A stretch of DNA of 5,723 bases. Origin: Lachnospiraceae bacterium. GTDB lineage: Bacteria > Bacillota > Clostridia > Lachnospirales > Lachnospiraceae. The stretch covers positions 1 through 5,723 of the forward strand of contig CAAGRP010000446.1 of the NCBI GenBank assembly GCA_900772685.1, in the 5' to 3' direction. The translations under genes and the position numbers were made by a program. Positions 1 to 5,247 of this stretch are shown one piece after another (position 1 is the stretch's first letter; every line of letters starts with the position of its first letter). Below the pieces are notes generated by a model. It ran no database searches and was not told the origin of the DNA. It worked only from the letters and a program-made list of their open reading frames with translations.

Positions 1-41
1 AAAGCTGTATCCGGTATTTTAAGCTTTAGGAAACTCTTTAA

Positions 42-1502
42 TTATATATCCCCGTATTTATTCTCAAGTTCGGTTTTGTGGCGCAGGAACGTGGTCGGTG
101 ACATTTTGAGCCTGCTTGCCGCAGCACGTATATTGCCGTATTTTTCGTAATACATATTCAGATATTTCAGTTCGGTCTGTTCGAGCAGCTCTTTTAAGCC
201 TTCGCTTTCCTTAAGCTCCGGCATTGACGGTGCATGGCTTTTTCCCGGGATATGCAGGGCAAGACAGTCGGGCTCTATAAGGTCGGTTTCGGAAAGGATT
301 ACCGCATGCTCGATCGTGTTTTTGAGCTGCCTTATATTGCCTGGCCAGTTGTAATTAAGCAGTGCATATGATGCCTTTGATGAGAGCTGCTTATTCATAT
401 TGTATTTCTTATTAAAAATATCCAGAAAATGATTTGCAAGAGGCAGTATATCGTTTTTTCTGCTCCTTAGGGGAGGAACAGAGATAGAGATAACGTTCAA
501 ACGGTAGAAAAGATCTTCTCTAAACTGACCGTCCTGAACCATCTGTTCAAGGTCGCGGTTTGTGGCTGCGATTATCCTTACATCGATATTAACTGTTTTT
601 GTGCCGCCGCTTCGTATGAACGAGCGGGTCTGAAGTACCTGAAGCAGTTTTTTTTGCATTTCAAGTGAAAGCTCACCGATCTCATCGAGAAAGAGAGTTC
701 CTTTATCGGCAACTTCGAAAAGGCCGGATTTACTCTTTTTTCCGTATCCTGCGGGTGAGATCTTTTCAAAGCCGAAGAGTACGTCCTCAAACTGGGATTC
801 GGCGATAGCACCGCAGTTCACCGAAATGAAAGCATTATTGTGACGCATGCTGTTGTTGTGGATGTATTTGGAAATCTCATCCTTTCCTACGCCTGTTTCG
901 CCAAGCAGAAGTATGGTTGTATCTACCTTTGATATCTTATTGGCAAGCGCAAACACATCTATCATCGCCCTGTCCTCTATTATCAGCTTGTTTCTGACAT
1001 GCGCATTGTTGCGCAGGGCTTCGAGCTCGAGGCGGTAATGGTCTGACTGTGCCTTGGTTTCCTGAAGCTTGAGGTGGAGCGAGTTTATCTCATTAAGGTC
1101 TCTGTTGTTGCAGATGTAATATTCGATCTCCCCGTCGTCTCCGAATATGGGAGAGCAGGTTACGTGAGCACTTCTGTTTGTTCTCGAAAAGGTCTGTATA
1201 ATGGATTCAGGCTTACGTGTTTTCTTTACTATAGAAGCGCAGGATTCCGAAAGGAGTCCTTTTTTTACGAGTTGATACACGGGAACACCTATCTGTTCGG
1301 CGCGGTTTATGCCGGTAAGCTCTTCATATGCCCTGTTTACCATTATCGTAACAAGGTTTTTGTCAGAAATCTGAATGGCATCGGGAGAGTTTTCCAAAAA
1401 AGCCGTAAGCATGCGGTTTTTAATGGAAAGAGTTTTGTTTTCGTCGTTGACAGGCGATGCCGAAAAGGTGTTTTTTTCAGTATAAAAATTGTTTTGTTCC
1501 AA
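42..1502 (-). CDS. PAS / AAA+ / Fis-HTH transcriptional regulator of the sigma-54 enhancer-binding family, degenerate GAFTGA
   Basis: 486-residue cytoplasmic regulator with three domains. An N-terminal PAS sensor spans about 30-135 and is followed by a short helical linker (about 136-168). The AAA+ domain (about 170-420) has Walker A GETGVGKD (201-208), Walker B TLFLDEIGE (269-277), sensor I AATNRDL (312-318), arginine-finger segment FREDLFYRLNV (327-337) and sensor II WPGNIRQLKN (386-395). A Fis-type HTH closes the protein (about 445-480, GNIRAAASRLKMSPTT). Length and order fit PAS-containing enhancer-binding proteins. The sigma-54-contacting GAFTGA loop is replaced by ISPAGY (248-253) with no length change, so ATPase function looks intact but sigma-54 activation is doubtful. 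The start is TTG: an in-frame TAA lies nine codons upstream with no ATG or GTG between, and GGAAAGG sits 11 nt ahead. It is transcribed divergently from bcd, so control of bcd-etfBA is inferred. The PAS ligand is unknown. Confidence 0.93.
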   Translation of the reverse strand: MEQNNFYTEKNTFSASPVNDENKTLSIKNRMLTAFLENSPDAIQISDKNLVTIMVNRAYEELTGINRAEQIGVPVYQLVKKGLLSESCASIVKKTRKPESIIQTFSRTNRSAHVTCSPIFGDDGEIEYYICNNRDLNEINSLHLKLQETKAQSDHYRLELEALRNNAHVRNKLIIEDRAMIDVFALANKISKVDTTILLLGETGVGKDEISKYIHNNSMRHNNAFISVNCGAIAESQFEDVLFGFEKISPAGYGKKSKSGLFEVADKGTLFLDEIGELSLEMQKKLLQVLQTRSFIRSGGTKTVNIDVRIIAATNRDLEQMVQDGQFREDLFYRLNVISISVPPLRSRKNDILPLANHFLDIFNKKYNMNKQLSSKASYALLNYNWPGNIRQLKNTIEHAVILSETDLIEPDCLALHIPGKSHAPSMPELKESEGLKELLEQTELKYLNMYYEKYGNIRAAASRLKMSPTTFLRHKTELENKYGDI

Positions 1503-1512
1503 AAATGAACCA

Positions 1513-1519
1513 GCCTTTC
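1513..1519 (-). promoter_or_regulatory. Ribosome binding site supporting the TTG start of the regulator
   Basis: Read on the minus strand, GGAAAGG lies 11 nt before TTG (1502-1500). The spacing is slightly long and the start codon is weak, which suggests modest translation. It is still the only Shine-Dalgarno-like element near the N-terminus. The next in-frame ATG (codon 31) is at the beginning of the PAS domain and has no purine-rich element before it. Confidence 0.5.
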
Positions 1520-1608
1520 CTGATAATTATATTGGCAAAATGCAGAAATTAGCCGCAATAAGTTGTTAAAAAGTATAAAAATTAAAGAAATCAGCTCTTA
1601 TTTATGAG

Positions 1609-1635
1609 TTTATAGCATTGCTCGAAAAAAGGCAA
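1609..1635 (-). promoter_or_regulatory. Putative promoter of the divergent regulator (extended -10)
   Basis: On the minus strand TGC-TATAAA (1617-1609) matches an extended -10. TTGCCT (1635-1630) is a 4/6 match to TTGACA, with a short 15-nt spacer that the TGn extension could compensate. Initiation near 1602 would give a leader of about 100 nt. The 16-bp palindrome at 1636-1651 directly abuts the -35, which fits autoregulation. This is a match by eye only. Confidence 0.45.
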
Positions 1636-1651
1636 GTTTCATTTTTGAAAC
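1636..1651. promoter_or_regulatory. Candidate operator, perfect 16-bp inverted repeat GTTTCA-N4-TGAAAC
   Basis: Perfect 6-bp arms separated by TTTT, lying immediately upstream of the -35 of the divergent regulator and about 180 bp upstream of the predicted bcd start point. The size and symmetry suit a dimeric HTH protein. A second, imperfect copy with the same architecture follows at 1665-1680. The nearest candidate ligand is the divergent Fis-HTH regulator, but the match is inferred from position only; the IclR protein is an alternative. Confidence 0.5.
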
Positions 1652-1664
1652 AAATAAAAGCACC

Positions 1665-1680
1665 GTTCCGAATTTGAAAC
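1665..1680. promoter_or_regulatory. Second, imperfect operator copy GTTCCG-N4-TGAAAC
   Basis: The right arm TGAAAC is identical to the first palindrome and the left arm matches 4 of 6 bases. Over the full 16 bp, 12 positions agree with the 1636-1651 site. Centre-to-centre distance is 29 bp, a little under three helical turns, as often seen for paired upstream sites of enhancer-binding proteins. Confidence 0.38.
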
Positions 1681-1763
1681 AGAACTAAAAGCCTAAATTA
1701 CCGCGCACTAACCGAAAAATATACATATCGCACAAATATAAAAGACAAACAAAGAAGATAAAT

Positions 1764-1796
1764 GTAAAAAATGACGGAAAATCGGGCGGTTTTTAC
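1764..1796. repeat. Inverted repeat GTAAAAA / TTTTTAC overlapping the bcd -35
   Basis: Perfect 7-bp arms (1764-1770 and 1790-1796) separated by 19 nt. The right arm covers most of the -35 hexamer of bcd. It could be a repressor site or simply chance in AT-rich DNA. The stretch before it (about 1735-1781) is rich in short A-runs and might serve as an UP element or bend. Confidence 0.3.
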
Positions 1797-1819
1797 TTTT
1801 CAGCCAATGTTGCTATAAT
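1792..1819 (+). promoter_or_regulatory. Promoter of bcd-etfBA (sigma-A type, extended -10)
   Basis: TGC-TATAAT (1811-1819) is a perfect extended -10. TTTACT (1792-1797) matches TTGACA at 4 of 6 positions with a 16-nt spacer. Initiation is expected near 1826, giving an 85-nt leader before the bcd ATG. No GG/GC pair with -24/-12 spacing is seen in the intergenic region, so this sigma-A type promoter is the best candidate for driving the operon. Confidence 0.7.
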
Positions 1820-1847
1820 AATATCGTAACAACAATTCGATTTTTAA

Positions 1848-1861
1848 CTGCGCTTTCGCAG
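1848..1861 (+). promoter_or_regulatory. Small hairpin in the bcd 5' leader
   Basis: CTGCG / CGCAG form a 5-bp stem around a CTTT loop, about 22 nt after the predicted start point. An alternative pairing of GCAT (1861-1864) with ATGC (1873-1876) competes for base 1861. No U-run follows, so it does not look like an attenuator. It may stabilise the 5' end. I recognise no riboswitch class here. Confidence 0.35.
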
Positions 1862-1896
1862 CATATAGAAACATGCGGAGCGTATAAAAAAAGATT

Positions 1897-1903
1897 AAGG
1901 AGG
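1897..1903 (+). promoter_or_regulatory. Strong ribosome binding site of bcd
   Basis: AAGGAGG, a near-perfect anti-16S match, is 7 nt before the ATG at 1911. This fixes the start and points to high translation. Confidence 0.9.
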
Positions 1904-1910
1904 CTAAATA

Positions 1911-3053
1911 ATGGATCTTAACTTAACCCGTGAACAGGAAATGGTTAAAAAGATGATGGCTGATTTCACCGAAACAGAAGTTAAGCCGATAGCAGCTGAC
2001 ACAGATAAGAACGAGGAATATCCAAGAGAGACAATAGAGCATCTCTTCGATCTCGGTGTTATGGGAATGTGTGTTCCGAAGGAATACGGCGGAGCAGGCG
2101 CTGACGATCTTGCAGCAGCTATAGCTGTTGAGGAACTTTCTAAACAGTGCGCATCAACAGGAGATATCGTAGCTACTCATAACGGACTTTGCTGCGGACC
2201 TATTATCGCAAACGGAACTCCTGAGCAGAAAGAAAAATATCTTAGAATGCTCACAACGGGACACAAGGTAGGTGCTTTCTGCCTTACAGAGCCAAACGCA
2301 GGATCTGACGCTTCAAAGGCTACTACAATAGCTGAGAAGAAGGGAGATCACTATGTGCTCAACGGATCCAAGATATTTATAACAAACGGATATGTAGCTT
2401 CGGTATTCGTTGTATTCGCAATGACAGACCCTTCTAAGGGAACAAGAGGAATCTCTGCATTCATCGTAGAGGATACATTCCCGGGATTCTCTGTTGGAAA
2501 ACATGAGCAGAAGATGGGTCTTCACGGCTCACCGACAGCAGAGATCGTATTTACAGATTGTATAGTTCCGGCTGAGAACCTTTTAGGACAGGAAGGCAAG
2601 GGCTTCAAGATCGCAATGCAGACTCTTGACGGAGGACGTATCGGAATCGCTGCTCAGGCACTCGGAATCGCAGAGGGAGCATACAAAGAGGCACTTGAAT
2701 ATACAAAGGGAAGAGAGCAGTTCGGACGTCCGATCTCTAAATTCCAGAATACTCAGTTTGAGCTTGCAAACATGCATGTAGGAATAGAGGCAGGAAGCCT
2801 TCTTATGGCTAAGGCTGCACTTAAGAAATCTGAGGGCAAGAACTTCACTGTTGAGGCAGCTACAGCTAAACTCTTCAACTCTGAGCTTGCAATGAACGTA
2901 ACTACTAAAGCGGTTCAGATGTTCGGCGGATATGGATATACACGTGATTATCCGGTTGAGAGAATGATGAGAGACGCTAAGATAACAGAGATCTATGAGG
3001 GAACTTCAGAGATCCAGCGCGTAGTTATTTCTAATAACATCATAGGGAGGTAA
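1911..3053 (+). CDS. bcd: Short-chain acyl-CoA dehydrogenase, probably butyryl-CoA dehydrogenase
   Basis: 380-residue soluble FAD flavoprotein of the acyl-CoA dehydrogenase family, the usual length for clostridial Bcd. In butyrate formation it reduces crotonyl-CoA to butyryl-CoA using electrons from EtfAB. Visible hallmarks are family signature 1, CLTEPNAGSDAS (124-135); the segment KIFITNG (154-160) near the flavin; TLDGGRIGIAAQALG (238-252), typical of Bcd; GREQFGRP (267-274); and signature 2, beginning QMFGGYGYTRDYP (336-348). IYEGTSEIQR (361-370) places the expected catalytic base at Glu363. The N-terminus MDLNLTREQE and the strong AAGGAGG site support the start. It is first in an operon with etfB (6-nt gap) and etfA, which fits a Bcd-Etf complex. 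The family is certain. Butyryl-CoA specificity is inferred from resemblance and linkage; crotonyl-, acrylyl- or branched enoyl-CoA substrates cannot be separated by eye. Confidence 0.95.
   Translation: MDLNLTREQEMVKKMMADFTETEVKPIAADTDKNEEYPRETIEHLFDLGVMGMCVPKEYGGAGADDLAAAIAVEELSKQCASTGDIVATHNGLCCGPIIANGTPEQKEKYLRMLTTGHKVGAFCLTEPNAGSDASKATTIAEKKGDHYVLNGSKIFITNGYVASVFVVFAMTDPSKGTRGISAFIVEDTFPGFSVGKHEQKMGLHGSPTAEIVFTDCIVPAENLLGQEGKGFKIAMQTLDGGRIGIAAQALGIAEGAYKEALEYTKGREQFGRPISKFQNTQFELANMHVGIEAGSLLMAKAALKKSEGKNFTVEAATAKLFNSELAMNVTTKAVQMFGGYGYTRDYPVERMMRDAKITEIYEGTSEIQRVVISNNIIGR
3044..3050 (+). promoter_or_regulatory. etfB ribosome binding site inside the bcd 3' end
   Basis: AGGGAGG is 9 nt before the etfB ATG and is formed by the final Gly-Arg codons of bcd plus one preceding base. 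The last codons of bcd therefore double as the etfB initiation signal. With only 6 nt between stop and start, translational coupling is likely. Confidence 0.85.
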
Positions 3054-3059
3054 TAGAAT

Positions 3060-3863
3060 ATGAAGATCATTGTATGTGTAAAACAGGTTCCTGATACTTC
3101 GGGAAAGGTTGCTGTTAAACCAGACGGAACGCTTGACAGAGCGTCTATGGCTTCGATTACCAATCCGGATGATCTTAATGCGGTTGAGGCTGCACTCAGC
3201 ATTAAAGATAAAGAGGGATGCAAGGTCATCGTCGTAACGATGGGACCGCCTAAGGCTGAGGAAATGCTTAGAGAGCTTCTTGCAAGAGGTGCAGATGAGG
3301 CTGTACTTGTTTCAGCAAGAGAGTTTGGTGGATCAGATACATATGCTACATCACAGATCCTTGCAGCAGCACTTGATCACATCGGAATAGAGAAAGATGA
3401 TATCGTATTCTGCGGACGTCAGGCTATCGATGGAGATACCGCTCAGGTAGGACCACAGATCGCTGAGAAGTTAGACCTTCCACAGGTTACTTACGCATCA
3501 GATATCGTTATTAAAGCAGACGGCAAGGTAAGTGTTAAGAGAATGCTCGAGGACGGCTACATGAACATAAATGTAGCAAGACCATGCCTTATCACCTGCA
3601 TTAAGGAACTCAATAAGCCGCGTTACATGAACATTGCTGACATTTATACCTCTTATGACAAGCCATGCAGCGTATTCGATTATGAGATGCTCAAGGACAG
3701 CAAATATATAGATAAGTCAGTTATCGGACTTGCAGGTTCACCTACAAACATCCTTACATCATTTACACCTAAGCAGAAGGGCGAAGGCGTAATGCTCAGC
3801 GGAACAGATGAGCAGATGAGCAAGGAGCTTGCAGATGCTTTGGCAAGCAAACACATCATCTAA
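3060..3863 (+). CDS. etfB: Electron transfer flavoprotein beta subunit, probably of the bifurcating type
   Basis: 267-residue soluble EtfB, full length for the family. It pairs with EtfA to carry electrons to the acyl-CoA dehydrogenase. Motifs in order are MKIIVCVKQVPDT (1-13), NPDDLNAVEAAL (35-46), the nucleotide-fold strand VIVVTMGPP (56-64), GADEAVLVS (77-85), GSDTYATS (91-98), the nucleotide-binding signature CGRQAIDGDTAQVGP (118-132), and the conserved loop NKPRYMNI (185-192). The DGDTAQVGP form, rather than the DDDxNQTGQ form of AMP-binding mitochondrial Etf, is what I expect of clostridial Etfs that bind a second FAD and split NADH electrons between ferredoxin and crotonyl-CoA. That assignment is inference from family knowledge. 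The gene sits 6 nt after bcd and ends in tandem stops TAA TAG. Confidence 0.95.
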   Translation: MKIIVCVKQVPDTSGKVAVKPDGTLDRASMASITNPDDLNAVEAALSIKDKEGCKVIVVTMGPPKAEEMLRELLARGADEAVLVSAREFGGSDTYATSQILAAALDHIGIEKDDIVFCGRQAIDGDTAQVGPQIAEKLDLPQVTYASDIVIKADGKVSVKRMLEDGYMNINVARPCLITCIKELNKPRYMNIADIYTSYDKPCSVFDYEMLKDSKYIDKSVIGLAGSPTNILTSFTPKQKGEGVMLSGTDEQMSKELADALASKHII

Positions 3864-3879
3864 TAGTCCCAGGCAGATC

Positions 3880-3892
3880 GATACGCAGTATC
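3880..3892 (+). repeat. Small perfect inverted repeat between etfB and etfA
   Basis: GATAC-GCA-GTATC gives a 5-bp stem with a 3-nt loop in the 56-bp etfB-etfA gap. It has no U-run and is too weak to terminate. It may be an mRNA processing or stabilising element, or chance. Confidence 0.35.
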
Positions 3893-3904
3893 AACAGAAA
3901 AATA

Positions 3905-3911
3905 AAAGGAG
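3905..3911 (+). promoter_or_regulatory. Ribosome binding site of etfA
   Basis: AAAGGAG lies 8 nt before the ATG at 3920 and fixes that start. etfA has its own strong site and so does not depend on coupling to etfB, unlike etfB to bcd. Confidence 0.85.
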
Positions 3912-3919
3912 TGTAAAAT

Positions 3920-5056
3920 ATGAGCAGTTTTAACAATACAGACCTCAGTGCTTTTAAGAACGTATGGGTTTTTTGTGAACAGCGTAACGGCGAAATGATG
4001 CCGACGAGCTACGAGCTTATTTCCGAGGGAAGAAGGCTTGCAGACGAACTTAAGGTTGAGCTTGTAGGCGTACTCTTAGGTGAGGGCGTTATGGAGCTTG
4101 CTCCGTCAATAGGCGGATACGGTGCAGACAGAGTTATCGTATGTGATCACCCGCTTCTTAAGGATTATACAACAGACGGATACACAAAGGTACTCAGCAA
4201 CATGATCGAGGAGTATAAGCCGGAGGTAGTTCTCTTCGGAGCTACAAATATCGGACGTGACTTAGGACCTAGATGTGCAGCAAGACTTCACACAGGACTT
4301 TGCGCAGACTGTACACATCTTGATGTAGACCTTGGAATATACAAGGATTTCCTTAGAGAGACATCTACTCTTCCGGAAGAGAGAATAGACGGAATCAAGG
4401 AAATGAATGTTCTTGGCGAGAAGAGAGCTCTTGACAGAGAGCTTAAGATGACAAGACCTGCATTCGGCGGACACCTTATGGCTTCTATCGTTTGCCCGAG
4501 ATTCAGACCATCTATGGCAACAGTTCGTCCGGGTGTTATGAAAAAAGCTCCGTATGACGAAGCAAAAGCTAAACAGGTTATTATCGAGTCTCCATATGTT
4601 GATCTTTCTGCATCTGATATTCAGACAGAGGTTGTTGATATCGTAAAGGCAGCAAAGAAGATGGTAGACCTTATCGGAGCAGAATACATCGTTTCAGTAG
4701 GACGTGGTATCGCTTCAGACGTTGAAGGCGGAATCAAGCTTGCACAGGACCTTGCAGATGCATTAGGCGGGGTAGTAGGCGGATCCAGAGCAGTTATCGA
4801 TGCAGGATGGCTTCCTGCAGACCATCAGGTAGGACAGACAGGTAAGACTGTTCGCCCGAAGGTATATGTTGCACTGGGAATTTCAGGAGCTATCCAGCAC
4901 AAAGCAGGAATGCAGGATTCCGAGTACATCGTAGCAGTTAACAAAAACAGCTCAGCTCCGATATTTGAGATAGCAGATTACGGCATCACAGGAGACCTCT
5001 TCAAGGTTGTTCCTCACCTTATCGAGGCTATCAAGGCAGCAAAGGCTGAAAAATAA
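3920..5056 (+). CDS. etfA: Electron transfer flavoprotein alpha subunit with an internal insertion
   Basis: 378-residue soluble EtfA, carrying the alpha-FAD that relays electrons to Bcd. The N-terminal Etf domain begins at FKNVWVFCEQRNGE (12-25) and includes LFGATNIGRDLGPR (105-118). The C-terminal FAD domain shows MTRPAFGGH (177-185), MATVRPGVM (199-207), GRG (261-263), GGSRAVIDAGWLP (287-299), HQVGQTGKTVRPK (302-314), the EtfA signature YVALGISGAIQHKAG (316-330) and APIFEIADYGITGDLF (346-361). There is no N-terminal ferredoxin domain. Between LDVD (134-137) and MTRPAFGG lie about 39 residues, where short EtfA proteins such as the clostridial type I recall have roughly 8. This is a charged, probably helical insertion of about 30 residues. 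The gene is the last of the operon, 56 nt after etfB, and is followed by a strong hairpin. Confidence 0.95.
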   Translation: MSSFNNTDLSAFKNVWVFCEQRNGEMMPTSYELISEGRRLADELKVELVGVLLGEGVMELAPSIGGYGADRVIVCDHPLLKDYTTDGYTKVLSNMIEEYKPEVVLFGATNIGRDLGPRCAARLHTGLCADCTHLDVDLGIYKDFLRETSTLPEERIDGIKEMNVLGEKRALDRELKMTRPAFGGHLMASIVCPRFRPSMATVRPGVMKKAPYDEAKAKQVIIESPYVDLSASDIQTEVVDIVKAAKKMVDLIGAEYIVSVGRGIASDVEGGIKLAQDLADALGGVVGGSRAVIDAGWLPADHQVGQTGKTVRPKVYVALGISGAIQHKAGMQDSEYIVAVNKNSSAPIFEIADYGITGDLFKVVPHLIEAIKAAKAEK

Positions 5057-5092
5057 ATCCAAACCCCCTAACTTATAATATGTGAAATCCTC

Positions 5093-5125
5093 ATCAAGGC
5101 GCGGAAAACACTTCCGCGCCTTGAT
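5093..5125 (+). terminator. Strong hairpin at the end of the bcd-etfBA operon, probable terminator
   Basis: A perfect 14-bp stem (5093-5106 with 5112-5125) with a GC-rich core GGCGCGG and a 5-nt AACAC loop, starting 36 nt after the etfA stop. The position is right for an intrinsic terminator. However, the stem is followed by ATCATATAGG with no U-run, so it may depend on another factor or act mainly as a 3' stabiliser. On the other strand it is likewise not followed by a clean T-run. Confidence 0.7.
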
Positions 5126-5204
5126 ATCATATAGGATACGGAAATGCCTGCAGACACTTAAAAACATTGGGTTATATGCTTCAATGGTAATTTTCTTCTA
5201 TACA

Positions 5205-5213
5205 TGTTATAAT
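5205..5213 (+). promoter_or_regulatory. Extended -10 promoter of the IclR-family gene
   Basis: TGT-TATAAT is a perfect extended -10. The best -35 with a 17-nt spacer is TGGTAA (5185-5190), only 3 of 6. Initiation near 5220 would leave a leader of about 28 nt before the ATG at 5248. It lies after the operon hairpin, so the regulator is probably its own transcription unit. A weak CATTG-N12-CAATG repeat (5165-5186) just upstream could be an operator. Confidence 0.55.
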
Positions 5214-5247
5214 TCTATGCAGGAAGAAAATGAAAGAGAGTTTGTTT

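Larger units (their letters stand above)
1503..1910. other. 408-bp divergent intergenic region
   Basis: AT-rich control region between the regulator and bcd. From left to right it holds the regulator leader and promoter, two related palindromes, an A-rich stretch (about 1735-1781), an inverted repeat over the bcd -35, the bcd promoter, a leader hairpin and the bcd ribosome binding site. I find no small ORF with a credible start signal, no tRNA and no recognisable riboswitch. Confidence 0.8.

Noticed and set aside
1..27. AAAGCT...AGCTTT inverted repeat downstream of the regulator stop as its terminator
   Set aside because: Only 6-bp AT-rich arms with a 15-nt loop and no clear T-run. It lies at the window edge and cannot be supported.
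1074..1508. 144-codon open frame on the plus strand opposite the PAS region
   Set aside because: It is antisense to a well-supported regulator gene, has no recognisable domain and no convincing ribosome binding site. It is a shadow of the real frame.
1532..1543. TTGGCAAAATGC as a sigma-54 -24/-12 element
   Set aside because: The GG to GC distance is 8 bp rather than 12, and it lies inside the regulator leader, pointing away from any matching start.
1815..1832. Possible Rex (NADH-responsive) site near the bcd start point, because TAACAA is present at 1827-1832
   Set aside because: The partner half at 1815-1820 is ATAATA, only 3 of 6 to TTGTTA. Another half-site, TTGTTAA at 1563-1569, also lacks a partner. 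Not enough to call.
5074..5079. TATAAT after etfA as a promoter
   Set aside because: There is no TG extension and no acceptable -35. It sits just ahead of the operon hairpin, which would lie at its start point.
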